This document shows positions 11,205 to 21,987 of a stretch of 64,000 nt of DNA, piece by piece; the stretch's first letter is position 1, and each line of letters begins with the position of its first letter. The notes beneath the pieces are model-generated. The model ran no database searches. It was given only the letters and a program-made list of their open reading frames with translations, and was not told where the DNA came from. The DNA comes from Hippasteria phrygiana (Eukaryota; Echinodermata; Asteroidea; Valvatida; Goniasteridae): the NCBI GenBank assembly GCA_037893225.1, contig JAZGUH010000145.1, positions 744,001 through 808,000 on the forward strand, written 5' to 3'. Both the position numbers and the translations under genes were made by a program.

Positions 11205-11441
11205 AAACTCAAAAGTTCACTCCAATCAAAAGGGTTCACTAGTCAGGTGTAACGTGAGCAATAATTTTCCACACAGCGATATTTTATCAATGTCCAAGTA
11301 GAACACTACGAGGGTTCAAGGATAACAAGTTTTGTTCAAATGTCTCGCATTTGTTTACTCACGCCCGTCCATCATTGGAGCGAGATCACGTTGGATTTCC
11401 GATGCTCATCGAATCAGTTCAATCACCCAAATATCGGCATA

Positions 11442-11459
11442 ATCCTGCCGACTACGCCA
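11442..11459 (-). promoter_or_regulatory. tRNA-Ser primer-binding site of Gypsy element 1
   Basis: On the minus strand TGGCGTAGTCGGCAGGAT starts one base inside the 5' LTR. It is the exact complement of the 3' end of the animal tRNA-Ser (AGA/TGA type) with CCA added, as I remember that tRNA. Eighteen matching bases make the assignment strong. Confidence 0.88.
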
Positions 11460-11460
11460 G

Positions 11461-11710
11461 TGTAACTGTCCTGATTACCAGTTACAACAATTTAGGTTCG
11501 GATCATCGATATATTGGGCGACTTGACTCAGGATTAAACGATCATAACTGCTTTATTCTGGGTTGATTCGGTACAGATTATGAATCACAGTATGTACAAT
11601 AATCGGCCATCTTGGATTATATCCCATCATGCCCCATTCAAGCCTTACGTCATCACTACACCCATGTGCACATAACATACAGTTGGTGATAAGGGGTGTA
11701 TCCCGTCACA
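11461..11710 (-). repeat. 5' LTR of Gypsy element 1
   Basis: Direct-repeat partner of 5848-6097. In the element's orientation it lies upstream of gag and carries the promoter. Confidence 0.9.
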
Positions 11711-12056
11711 CTTTACCTGTACCAGCAATAAATATTCTTGGCATCATCTCCGTCCACAGTTCAACCATATAGCTCCATGGTTTGTTTGGCCTCAAATCAT
11801 GTCAATACCCGTCAATGCATTAAGAATGTTGAAAAGGTTTATAAAGTCTTGCGACAATGTAGTTTCAGGGCTTATTTCAATTAGTACCCTTCGTAGGCCT
11901 CTTCAAAGAAGTCATCATCTTTATCCCCACTACTGGCGTGTATCGAGATGAAGCCCGAGTTGGTTCATAAGGGAACCCCCTTGCACAGTCAGAGTTTTCC
12001 GTAGTTCGCGCCATTCCCACTGAAGTCCTGCGATTGCGGTCTCGGTCAGCTTATCC

Positions 12057-12082
12057 ATGGAGGAAGGATATCCTTCCTCCAT
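12057..12082. repeat. 26-bp perfect palindrome
   Basis: ATGGAGGAAGGAT is followed immediately by its exact complement. Direct copies of GCTTATCC lie on both sides. No ORF or known site explains it. Confidence 0.75.
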
Positions 12083-13136
12083 ACCATGGTCATGGCTTAT
12101 CCAAAGCCAACCTCGACTGCACTGATGCCGTTTGTGAGCGCAGACGATTTGTCAAAACTGCCCCACTCACACCCACCATGATTCCCATGCCCAGGGCGGG
12201 CAGGATTTCTTTGAAATGCAAATTCGAGAAAATGACTTCGAGTTCGAAAACATCAAAATCAGGTCAAAATGTCACGTTGACTCGAGACTTTTTGCATTTT
12301 ACTGGCTCTAGTCTGGCCCCTTTTCCTTATTTTACACATTCCTGTGAGACTTAACACTGGTTACCACACCAAGAAATTGTAGTGAAGTTCGCCGTTGGTG
12401 GCAGCAGACATCAACATTAGGTCAGTCGATCGATCGTCTGAAACTGGAAACCTCATCCATCAACGGACCCCATAATTATGTCCTTATCACGCTTTTAATT
12501 TGTGCAAAGCAAGACTCTGAAGAATTGTGCGCAGATCTAGCTGACTGCCCGACGTAGCCATGCCTTACGTGTTTGTCAGTACTCAAATAAGGCTGGTAAG
12601 TTTGTCATGATGGTGTGTGAAACTTGGTCAGTCTGTTTTGCTTGCTGATTTTGCTCTGTGTGTACAAAGGCAACAGCGCCCTCAAAAAAACTTGCGAAAA
12701 AAACACCGCGTTTAGCGAAAAATTTTAACTTCAAAAATTTCTCGGTAGAAAGAAAGTGGCAAGATTAGAGTTCCGTATACGGACATCACGGAATCGCTAC
12801 CAAACATAACAAATTTCACCTCACCTTGTGTCTTCATTGAAGATAAACCAATTCAGCTAACAGTTAGGGAAAACTAAAATTCTCTTGGGAAGAAGTGGTT
12901 TTTAGGCGATATTTTGAGTGCACATATTCGCACATTCAATCATGTAGGCATCCATATTGAAGTATCAGGAAGTGCATGATGTGCGCGTGACAAGGCACTA
13001 ACCAATAAGCATTGTGATTTCATGCAATGAATAAACAACACTTTAGGTTTCTACCATTTTTTAAGAGAGGGAGCAACATGTAGTATGGAGGGACAATCCG
13101 TGACCGTCAATCGGGCGACTCCGCTCTCGCTCGCAT

Positions 13137-13195
13137 GGGTTAGGGTTATAGGGTTAGGGTTGGGATTAGAGTTAGGGTTAGGAATAGGGTTATGG
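13137..13195. repeat. Interstitial telomere-like TTAGGG run
   Basis: About eight adjacent, partly degenerate copies of GGGTTA or variants (GGGTTATA, GGGATTAGA, GGAATA) occur in 59 bases. TTAGGG is the telomere repeat of deuterostomes; here it is internal. Confidence 0.75.
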
Positions 13196-13565
13196 ATGTC
13201 GATCGCGCGCACAATGGCCGTAAAGTGCTAGTTAAACATGCATAGGTTAAACATGCTATGATGAGTTAGTATGCAGCAACACCGAAAAGTATCATGCTTT
13301 CAACATAATGTAAACAAAAATAAACTAATAAAGTTAATTATCAACATATTATGGTATATAATAAAATTGAAATAATCTTACAAAAACCTGTTTAAAGTTG
13401 ACACTGAAAAAGAAACCAATAACAGGATTAGAAAATCAGAAAGAAAAAAATTAAACTCAAAAGCAACTTCAAATTGTTTTCATGCTTCACAAAACAGAAG
13501 AACAAATATGGTGAGGTGACTGTGCGAATGAGACAAACACAATACTAGAAATATAAAATCAAAAT

Positions 13566-13753
13566 AAGATTTGAAGGTTTGCATGGTAAATGCAGCAATA
13601 CGGTAAAAGTTTGCGGTAGCACCATGTCAAACTTGCTCTTTTGTGAGTATGTGTGGTTCTAAACAGAATCGGGGAAACTCTGACTTTCCCTGATTCTTTT
13701 CAGAACCACACAAACTCACAAGAGAGAAAGTTTCAGATGGTGCTACCGCAAAC
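13566..13753. mobile_element. Short inverted-repeat element (GGTTTGCGGTAGCACCAT family), copy 1
   Basis: TTTGCGGTAGCACCATGT near 13609 is mirrored by GATGGTGCTACCGCAAACC ending at 13753. The arms continue inward through the CTTTTGTGAG and CTCACAAGAG segments with a loop near 13665. A partial copy lies at 48905-48976. Size and structure suggest a MITE. Confidence 0.65.
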
Positions 13754-13929
13754 CTTAACAATCAAACCCAAACAAAAGAAATATAAAGGGAAATCTTATT
13801 CTGGAAATTAATACATAGATCTGCGGATACAAAAATTATCGGATGCCTGCTTCTCAGATGTGTTTCATATGATAAAAACAAAATTGATGATCTTCTGTGC
13901 TGGTGCCACATAGATATTGAAGTACAAAC

Positions 13930-16255
13930 CTGGTTGATGACTTTTCCTATGTAAGCTTCTTTTTCTTGCCCATCTGCAGAATCAAATTGATGTTCAATTC
14001 TCTTGCCAACCAGAAGAGGTTGAGAACTACCTGTAATAACTGATACCTCATGGTTGCCATCAATGGTGTATGCATGATGTATCAGTTTTATCAAATTGTC
14101 TGCAAGATGCTGGTGATCGAGAGCAGTCCTCCGACCACCTTCTGTTTACTTTGTAGAAAAAAGCATAAACATCTTGCAATGCTACATCTGCAGGTTTCTG
14201 TTTGCAGACTTTTTGTCTGAATCTAAGTTGAGCTTTGAGGGCAGTAACCTTGTCAGTGACTCTTTGAAAGGTCTCAAAGTTGTCATCAACTTGTTGTTCT
14301 GTCTGCCACAAACCCCAATAGATTATGTCTGATGTTTGTTTCTCCTTGTCACGTAGTCGCCTGATCTGTACTTCTTCAGCTTGTTTAATTTTCTCTGCAA
14401 GTTCTTTTCTTTTTGCTTCCTGGATGGCAATTTGCCTGTCTCTGAAGGCTTTACACGTTTTTCTCACTGATTTTCTACACTGCGAGAACAGCTGCTTCTT
14501 TTCATCTGAAGACTTTTCTTCAAGCCAAGCTGATGTTTTGTTATGGCTAAACATGATATATGCCTCGCTGGCAATTGTTGATGTGTTTGGCTTCTCCTTC
14601 ATTAAGCGGTCAAGGTGTCCAAAGACACTTTCAGAGAACTTGTTGTGCTTGGGCAACCCAACGGCTTTCTCCCTAATTTCAGGAGGTGCATTAAACCACT
14701 TTCCCCCCTCTAAGTAGTCACAGAAAATCCTCTGAAGAAGTCTAGCCATGGTTGGTATCATTGTGTGAAGAAGAGCAACAACCTTGTCATCATGGATCCA
14801 TGGTTCCAACAGCTTTTGATAGATGGCATCACTTTCCAGTTTAGGGCGGCTGGAAAATGATAGATGGAGATCACCATGTAAGAAATCCACTGGACGGTTA
14901 GAGGCCATCAGCAGGAAGTCGATTACTTCTTGGTAGAATGTACCAATGTCCATTATGTGCACACTGGTACTCTCAATTAATGCCCACAGTGGCACTGTGA
15001 CTAAAGTTAGACACCAGCCCAAGAACCTTGCACCCAGCAAGGTATTCTGGGATGTTCAAATCATACTGTACAGATTTAAGTAACCTGTTGGAGGCATTTG
15101 TGTTCAGAAACTTTTTTGCCGCATTTTCAAACAGAATGTTTAATCTATTGCCTCTGAAAGGCTGAACTGGTAGCCGATGTAAACATTTGGCTTTTAGGGC
15201 TGGCCTCATGAACTCAAGGAAAGTACCGTGGCATCCTGACTTTTCATCACCTCCTTGGGCAACTGCTTTGCAACCTGACCTTATCAACCTTGTTGTTCCT
15301 GGCTCTGACTGCTTACGGACAGACTTATCAAAAGCTGGCACCTCCTCTTCAAAGAATCATTTTCTGTCTCAAGTATAGATGCAAAAGCAACCTCGGCCAA
15401 ATGTACAAGAGCATGCAGACTGCAGAAGAAGTTACAAAGCTTTCCCAAAGGCAATCTTTCGGCTTTGGACAATACTTCATAGTTGTCAATCATCTGTGGT
15501 AAAATTTGCTGACGGTATTCCTCTAAGAGTTGATTGAATTTAATTTGTGTGCTGGCCCTATCTGACATTGTAGAAGCTATGTTCAGCAGAATTTTCTTGG
15601 ATGTGTCAGACTGTGAAGCTTTGGACACATCTTCAATGTCATGAAGAACCTGTTGAAAAGTCCCCAACACATGCTGTCCAGACTTAGATGTGATTTCTCT
15701 CAAACCAAGGACATATACATTTCCTCCCTCATCACTCCCATGAAATCCCTCCATTTGTTCCCATACTTGGAGGTTTCATCACTCAATAATCCCAGATTGG
15801 TCTTGGAGGGTATCTCTTCAGCAACTTGTTTTTGAGACAGAATGAGTCTCATGATATTCCACTCATTAACTGATGACTTGCTTGCAATTGGCACTTCAGT
15901 GGTCTTCCCAACCAACTTTAAGACAGTTTGTATTACTTTTGGCACCTGTCCTTTAGGAACATTACAATTTAGAAGTTGGCATACACACACTTCTTCATTT
16001 GTGGTGTAAACTGGCTGGACTCTTTTTTGGAGGTGAAGTTAGTTTCAGCCATTTCCCTCAGCCAATCATTCTCTTCGGTGGCGTCCTTCAGTAACCCTTC
16101 CAGTTCTTGACATTTTTTTCCCTGCTCTTCTTTCAGACAGGCCTTCTTGATTGCTGCATCCTTCTTGTTGCATTTGTTTAGCCAGTAGCGAATCTGTGCA
16201 GCTCGGCGTTTCAGCTCTACATTTTTTTCACAAGTCTTGTCTTCAAGTAGTCAAG
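13930..16255 (-). pseudogene. Decayed transposase-like gene, main part
   Basis: Adjacent minus-strand frames join into one decayed gene: a coiled-coil start near 16240-16020, then LLSDETSKYGNKWRD, NFFCSLHALVHLAE, LIRSGCKAVAQGG, FRGNRLNILFENAA, YLAGCKVLGLVSN, SESVFGHLDRLMKEKP and TALKAQLRFRQKV. This order matches a large, poorly characterised animal family that I recall as an RNase H-fold transposase or domesticated protein, with D-x-T as a likely first acidic site. At least four frame changes (near 15720, 15340, 15010 and 14080) show decay. A donor-like CAG/GTTTGT at 13928-13930 suggests the gene once had a further exon. The upstream part continues beyond the DIRS insertion at 21201. Confidence 0.6.
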
Positions 16256-16285
16256 TAATTATATTTCATCCTAGTCGTCAAGAGT

Positions 16286-16418
16286 CACCCTGTATTTTGT
16301 CTTACGTAATACGGTCTGACCACCCTTTGAATAAAATGGAATGTTCCCTCATTCATAAAATGCAAATTAGCCCAGAGCCCAGCTCAATAAATGCAACCCC
16401 AAACCAATGAAGCATGTC
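16286..16418 (+). repeat. DIRS left inverted terminal repeat
   Basis: The sequence from the ACCCTGTATTTTGTCTTACG segment to AATGAAGCATGTCT is the reverse complement of 20996-21133 with few differences. The outermost left bases (16256-16285) are unique to this end but are complemented in the internal region. Confidence 0.9.
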
Positions 16419-16538
16419 TTTGTGTTATGTGGTACGGTCTGTGACGCACGTGTATTACACGCACGCATCCCTAGATTTAACCTACATGTACATTCAACGT
16501 CCATTCTACAACTTCAAGGCTACAACTTCAGCTTCGCC

Positions 16539-17920
16539 ATGTCTTCTTCCATTAAGAAAACCAAGCCGTCTTCAAGTAAGTCAGCGTCGGGCGACAAGAA
16601 GGCCCGGGATACGCCCGGGATTCTGCTGCCGGTTTTGACATCGCCTCGGGTCGACCGTTTAAGCAGCAAGCCCCCCGCCTTGCCTTGGGCGGGGGAGGTG
16701 CAACCTCAACAACTTGAGCACCATGAGCCAGAAATCTGGTTGCCTTACCCCATTTCAGAGCAGACAGTCCAGCCCTCTCCGTGCTCGGCTCCAAAGATAG
16801 CGAGCATTCCTCGGGCGCAGAATTTAGCCAACACTGGTTTAACCTCGCCTTGGGTTAATCCGGCACAGCCAGCGGTACCCACGACGGGTCCAGCTGGCCA
16901 GAATTGGGATTTCCCCACACCAGACCCTAGAGGGCAGCACACCAACATGGCAGCGCCCATGCACCATCCTTTTTACGGTATGAATCCGTATATGTTTGGT
17001 AAATTTTTCGGGCGCTTCAGCTACATCCCCGGCACAGCTGTCTCTCCAGAGTCCAGTTGGTCAGCAATTTGTCGACTTAGATACTCAATCGGAGGTTGCC
17101 GCTTCCGATACTACTGACAAGGACGATATGTCGGTAATTGCCGCGGGCGCCGAGGGTCTAGAGAACTTTCGCAACCCGCACCGTAAGTCAGTGGGCACAC
17201 CGATTACTGACAGAGTCCTCTCCTGGTGGGAAGACCTTCGCACCAATAAACTTGGACATGGGGAAATGACAGATGAATTATTCAATAATCTCGTGCCGGC
17301 AGAACAAGAGAAGTCCTTTCGCGCTCCAGAACTCCCCAGCCAGGTGAGATCTTCCTTTTAATAAAGACATGCGGTCTTCTTTGGTTACTCAAAATGATCG
17401 TCTCAAGGATTCGCATGGTCACCTCTTGAAGTCAGGACTTCCACTGGTTCATCTTTTTGATGCACTGGTTGACCCTTCATGCCCAGACATAATCGACAAG
17501 ACAATGGTGAAAGATCACATCACTTCTGCTCTCATTTTGCTTGGGTCGGCGTCCCATAGCCTGGCACTCTCCCGCCAACATGCCTTTGACGAGCTGCTTG
17601 ATAAGCGTTTCGACTCATTGAAGAAGAAAGCGCCATCTATCGATCTCTTCTTCGGTGGCAATATCATCAAAGAGATTGAGGAAGCAGAGAAGGCAAGCAA
17701 GCTTGCATCCAAGGTTACCAAGGGAGCATCCGTGTCACGGGCTAGTGGTAGATTTTCTCCTTACTCCTCGGCGGTCACAAGGAAGTTCCGTGGTTCCCGT
17801 TCCTTTCGAGGTGGGCGCTCCTTCAATAGTTCAACCTACGATGGTTATGGCAAGTCGGCTTGGAATTCCCGAGGGAAATTCAAGACTACCCGGGGCTTCG
17901 ATGAGAAGTCAAAAAAGTAA
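16539..17920 (+). pseudogene. DIRS ORF1 (Gag-like)
   Basis: The likely start is the ATG at 16539 (MSSSIKKTKPSSSKS), just after the terminal repeat; an in-frame ATG at 16407 lies inside the repeat and is less likely. The N-terminal part is low-complexity and proline-rich. A frame change near 17040 leads to RVLSWWEDLRTNKLGHGEM, and a second near 17361-17369 leads to the conserved C-terminal half (HITSALILLGSASHSLAL, FDSLKKKAPSIDLFFGG). It ends in an RS/RG-rich basic tail (FRGSRSFRGGRSF) likely to bind RNA. DIRS ORF1 is a structural protein of the family. The frameshifts make this copy defective. Confidence 0.8.
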
Positions 17921-18024
17921 CTCCACTCACTCAAGCCGCATAGACGGGTCGTCTCATATTTTTTGTTCAAAACTGGAGAGATTTAACTCAAGACAGTTGG
18001 GTCCTACAGACAGTTTGTGGCCAC

Positions 18025-19963
18025 ATGATAGACTTTCTACAGCCACCATTTCAGTTTCAAGACAGAGTACCCGTCACTCGCATGGGTTCAGCATCTCAAG
18101 TAGAGATTGTACAAAGCGAAGTTCAAAAGTTACTTCAAATAGGAGCCGTAACACTGGAAGATCCGGTGGAGGGCCAGTTCGTTTCGTCTCTTTTTCTAAT
18201 ACCCATGAAGTCGGGAGGGCTTCGACCAATTGTCAACCTCCGTCCGCTAAACAAGTTTGTGGTCTACCAGCACTTCAAGATGGAAGGAATATGGCTGGTC
18301 AAGGATTTGCTCAACCGAGGAGATTTTTCTGGGTTCCATAGACCTAAAGGACGCATACTACATGATTCTAATCCATTCACAACACCGCAAATACCTTCGT
18401 TTTATTTGGCGGGGCAACCTGTTCCAGTTTACTTGCCTTCCGTTCGGGCTCTCCAGTGCTCCAAGAACATTTACAAAGGTTCTCAAACCGGTCGCAGCAC
18501 ACCTTCGTCAAAGGGGAATTCGCTGTGTTTTTTACCCGGACGACGCCCTCATTTTCGGAAGGTCATCAGACGAATGCCAGCAAAATTTGAACACAACAGC
18601 CAACCTTCTCCAGAAGTTAGGTTTTGTGATAAACAACGACAAGTCGGTATTAACCCCATCACACCAGAACACGTATCTAGGTTTTGTTATCAACTCGGCA
18701 AGGATGACTTTGTCTCTGCCATTAGAGAAAGTCATCCGAATTACAGAACACTGCAGAGAGGTTCTGCAAGCCAGATATTTGACAGTAAGAGATCTAGCAA
18801 AGCTCATTGGGCGCCTGTCATCGAGCATTCAGGCAGTCTTCCCAGCACCGCTATTTTATCGAAACCTTCAGAAGGACAAAGGGACTGCCCTACACAGGGA
18901 GAACTCCTACGAAGCGCAGGTGATTCTTTCTCTAGCTTCCCGAGAGGAATTGGAGACATGGACACGCTGCATCAGACTGTGGAATGGTCAGACTCTGCTG
19001 ACCCCAGTTCCAGATATGAGAATTCAAACGGATGCGTCACTCCAGGGATGGGGTGCCTGCCTAGGAGAAGTACAGTTCGGGGGCCGCTGGTCACCCGCAG
19101 AACAGTCTCTACACATCAACCATCTGGAGCTGCTCTCGGTAATGTACTCCCTAAAATCATTGATAGGCAATCAGCGAAACATTCACATCCGCTTACAAGT
19201 GGACAACAAGACAGCATTGTCATACATCAACCACAAAGGCGGAACGCACTCTCAGGAGTTGTCGAAACTCGCTGTAGAAATATGGACATGGTGCTTGGCC
19301 AGAAACATAACTCTGTCAGCGGAATTTCTCCCAGGTGCACAGAACACGGTGGCCGACAGGATGTCTCGGTCCTTCAACGACCGGACGGAATGGCAGCTTC
19401 TTCCCTCAGTGTTTGCAGAAGTCACGCGGGTAATGGGTGTCCACCCAGCTGTCGACCTGTTTGCAACACGGCTAAACAATCAGCTTCCACGGTTTGTGTC
19501 GTGGCATCCGGATCCACTGGCCTGGCGAATCGACGCATTCACCATCACCTGGACAAAGATAGATGCATATCTGTTTCCTCCATTTGCTCTACTAGCAAGA
19601 TGTCTGCAGAAAATCCTGCAGGACAAGGCAACAGTTGTACTTGTGGCTCCAGTGTGGAAAACACAGCCCTGGTATCCTCGATTACTAGAACTTGCGGTAA
19701 ACACTCCAGTGTTATTACCCCGCCTGCCACATCTCCTCCGTCTTTGTCACAACAATCAGGGTCACCCAATGGGGGACACACTGCTGTTAGCCGCATGGAG
19801 GCTATCGGGCAATCCTTGTCTGCAAGAGGATTTTCGCAAAAAGTGTCCTCTGTCATCTTGTCATCGTGGCGCAGAGGAACAAATGCTCAATTCAACTCTG
19901 CTTGGAACAGATAGAATCGCTGGTGTGTTCAACGACACCTTAATCCGGTTCATTCGTCTTTAG
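18025..19963 (+). pseudogene. DIRS reverse transcriptase, RNase H and methyltransferase-like region
   Basis: The RT fingers (GGLRPIVNLRPLNKFVV) lie in the frame starting at 18025. A frame change near 18310-18335 moves to the frame ending at 19963, which carries SIDLKDAYYMILIH, FTCLPFGLSSAPRTF and a catalytic box read as CVFYPDDALI. The usual form is YLDD, so Leu is replaced by Pro. RNase H follows with RIQTDASLQGWGACL, HINHLELLSV, LQVDNKTALSYIN and PGAQNTVADRMSR. Then comes the DIRS-type region VDLFATRLNNQLPRF...VVLVAPVWKTQPWYPRLL, annotated elsewhere as DAM methyltransferase-like. The Pro substitution next to the catalytic pair and the frameshift suggest an inactive copy. Confidence 0.88.
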
Positions 19964-20025
19964 CCGAGATCCTTGAATTTCTTAATAGTCTGTTAGAAGA
20001 GGGTCTTCAATACAGAACCATCAAT

Positions 20026-20784
20026 GTGTACCGATCAGCTATCTCTTCCGCTCATGTTCCATTGGACGGTGCTCCAGTTGGACAGCATCCGTTGATGACA
20101 AGATTCTTCAACGGAGTCTTTAACATTCGTCCGCCTCAACCAAGATATTGTGCAACCTGGGACACTGGGATAGTGTTGCGATATCTTCAAGCACTTCCGG
20201 CTAATGGAGAGCTAAACCTACGCCTTTTGACATTAAAACTAGCAATGTTGGTAGCACTGGTAACAGCAGGACGCTGTTCATCTTTAACTGCATTGGACTT
20301 GCGGTTTATGCGAAAAACAAGGGGAACCTTTGTTTTTTCTCCAATTAAACCGGCAAAGTGTTCAACTGCCTACAAGTCAGTCCAGCAGATATACCTCGCA
20401 CGGTATCCTCCAGACAATAAACTTTGTGTTTTCAAGGCCCTTGACGAATATCTTCGACGGACAAAGCCTGTTCGAGGCCACGGTCAATCAAAACTGACTC
20501 GACTTTTCCTGTCAATGGTTAAACCTGTCCATGCTGTAGTTTCCTCTACTGTGGCACGGTGGTTAAAAACTGTTATGGCTTCAGCAGGTATCGATGTGTC
20601 GCACTTTCGAGCACATTCCACTAGAGGGGCAGCTACATCAGCAGCTGCCCGGGCAGGAATTTCTACTGCGCAGATTTTGAAGGCAGCAGATTGGTCATCT
20701 GAACATACGTTCACCAGATTTTACAAGAGAGAGGTCTCCACATCGGAGTTTGGCACAGCAATCCTGGCTTTGGCTCACCTTTAA
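20026..20784 (+). CDS. DIRS tyrosine recombinase
   Basis: The frame encodes an integrase of the tyrosine-recombinase family that joins circular cDNA to target DNA. The core has Arg in TAGRCSSLTALDL, the H-x-x-R box in FRAHSTRGAATS, a Trp in KAADWSSEHTF at the second His position, and the nucleophile Tyr in TRFYKREV. The frame is open to its stop at 20784. The N-terminal helical region likely begins upstream of the first ATG (from about 19965, SLNFLNSLLEEGLQYRTINV), in a frame separate from the RT stop, so start choice is uncertain. Confidence 0.9.
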   Translation: MYRSAISSAHVPLDGAPVGQHPLMTRFFNGVFNIRPPQPRYCATWDTGIVLRYLQALPANGELNLRLLTLKLAMLVALVTAGRCSSLTALDLRFMRKTRGTFVFSPIKPAKCSTAYKSVQQIYLARYPPDNKLCVFKALDEYLRRTKPVRGHGQSKLTRLFLSMVKPVHAVVSSTVARWLKTVMASAGIDVSHFRAHSTRGAATSAAARAGISTAQILKAADWSSEHTFTRFYKREVSTSEFGTAILALAHL

Positions 20785-20795
20785 AATATACAGGG

Positions 20796-20925
20796 CGAGT
20801 CTTGACGACTAGGACGAAATATAATTATCAATTATGTAAAGGTACTTACCTGCCATATAATTGGAATTATATGAGGCCGTAGGAGGAGAGACTCACACTC
20901 CTTCCCTGCGCCTCAGAATTTGTTC
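20796..20925 (+). repeat. DIRS internal complementary region
   Basis: It begins CTTGACGACTAGGACGAAAT, the complement of the left end, and passes without a gap into CAATTATGTAAAGGTACTTA, the complement of the right end. It therefore spells the junction of a circularised element and fixes both termini at about 16256 and 21197-21200. Confidence 0.9.
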
Positions 20926-20995
20926 TTTCTTTCTTACAGCCCACCCGTGAGTCGGCCTCAGCCAGTCATGCTTGTCGTTTATATTAACTTCAAAG

Positions 20996-21200
20996 AGACA
21001 TGCTTCATTGGTTTGGGGTTGCATTTATTGAGCTGGGTTCTTGGCTAATTTGCATTTTATGAATGAGGGAACATTCCATTTTATTCAAAGGGTGGTCAGA
21101 CCGTATTACGTAAGACAAAATACAGGGTGAGTCTCTCCTCCTACGGCCTCATATAATTCCAATTATATGGCAGGTAAGTACCTTTACATAATTGATAATT
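20996..21200 (+). repeat. DIRS right inverted terminal repeat and end
   Basis: Positions 20996-21133 complement the left repeat. The outer part to 21200, with the palindromic ATAATTCCAATTAT segment, is complemented only in the internal region. Confidence 0.88.
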
Positions 21201-21934
21201 TTTTACTTTCAACTTGTTTCTGCTGATTACATTCCCTTGTGTTGGCTGCCTGCTGGTTTGTATTTATCACTCGAGGGAATACAAAGTCTTCTTTCAGATA
21301 CTGTTGTAGATGTTGCGCACCTTCTGCACGACTTTTACTTTTCTGCAGACATTTATACTTTGATAGCATTCTTTTTAATGCCGTATGATAATAACTCTTG
21401 AGTGGCCGATCATTTCGGTTTTCTAATTGGTGATTTCCCATCACAAAAGAAAGGCAAGCATAAAAACCAGAAGACTTGCTTTTTCTTCAAAACGTCGCCG
21501 TTCTTCATCTTGAAGATAACTTTTCAAAAGAACTTGAGAAGAACACAAAATATCGCACACCACTTTTAAGCTATAAATGAAATAGAGAACTTTTCAGCAA
21601 GAGTTGTGCCACAACTTAAATGTTGTCAATTCAGACAACACAGTCTCACTCAGGCTGTCATGTATGACAGTCAAGGCACTCCTGAATGAATATAACTTTG
21701 TAATAGAAAATAGAATTACAAAATGATTTCAGTTTTCTTCGGAATAAACACAACACAACAATCATGCAAAATAAGCATGCAGTAACAACACTTGCGTTTC
21801 TGTAAACCTTGAATTTCCAAATCCTCTTCGTCAAACTGAGACATGTATGATAGTGGGGTCAAATCAGACTTCAAAAACTCTTCATCAAATTGGAGATACA
21901 ATTCACTTCTGTCATCCTTTCTGATGGCTCTCAT
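21201..21934 (-). pseudogene. Decayed transposase-like gene, upstream fragment
   Basis: Minus-strand frames ELKRPLKSYYHTA-like (21184-21444) and MSQFDEEDLEIQ (21716-21934) lie directly on the far side of the DIRS element from the main part. Lys/Gln-rich helical sequence here passes toward the coiled-coil start beyond the insertion. The second frame ends at CAAG/GTTTAC, a possible donor, suggesting an N-terminal exon at about 21807-21934. Identification rests on position and strand; the sequence alone would not identify the family. Confidence 0.4.
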
Positions 21935-21987
21935 GTGTTCGAAAATAACGTTGCCAAAACCTATATTGTTGTCACACTGGCTTTAAT

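Larger units (their letters stand above)
5848..11710 (-). mobile_element. Ty3/Gypsy LTR retrotransposon 1 (near-complete)
   Basis: Two 250-bp direct LTRs (5848-6097 and 11461-11710) flank gag, protease, RT, RNase H and integrase in canonical Gypsy order on the minus strand. Both LTRs begin TGTAAC; the left ends GTTACA and the right GTCACA. By eye they differ at only three positions, implying recent insertion. A primer site and polypurine tract sit at the proper places. Coding is broken by three frameshifts and one in-frame TGA. I found no convincing 4-5 bp target duplication (GTAG on one side, CTTT on the other), so one end may have recombined. Confidence 0.93.
11711..13565. other. Non-coding spacer
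   Basis: No supportable gene. A minus-strand open stretch at about 12080-12210 encodes a hydrophobic peptide (LPALGMGIMVGVSGAVLTNR) that could be a signal-anchor exon, but no splice context confirms it. Two distinct sub-features are listed separately: a palindrome at 12057 and telomere-like repeats at 13137. Confidence 0.5.
16256..21200 (+). mobile_element. DIRS-1-like tyrosine-recombinase retrotransposon
   Basis: The layout is gag-like ORF, overlapping RT/RNase H/methyltransferase-like ORF, and tyrosine recombinase. Inverted terminal repeats lie at 16286-16418 and 20996-21133. An internal complementary region at about 20796-20925 joins the complements of the outer left and outer right ends, diagnostic of the DIRS-1 group. 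There is no target duplication, as expected for recombinase-mediated insertion. Frameshifts in gag and RT indicate the copy is not intact. It interrupts the decayed transposase-like gene. Confidence 0.93.

Noticed and set aside
12080..12210. Hydrophobic minus-strand peptide as an N-terminal anchor exon
   Set aside because: Short, without a clear donor or linked exon; could be chance.
18025..18300. DIRS second ORF read throughout in the frame starting at 18025 as one 629-residue protein
   Set aside because: Only its first part carries RT motifs; after about 18330 the true RT/RNase H frame is the one ending at 19963.
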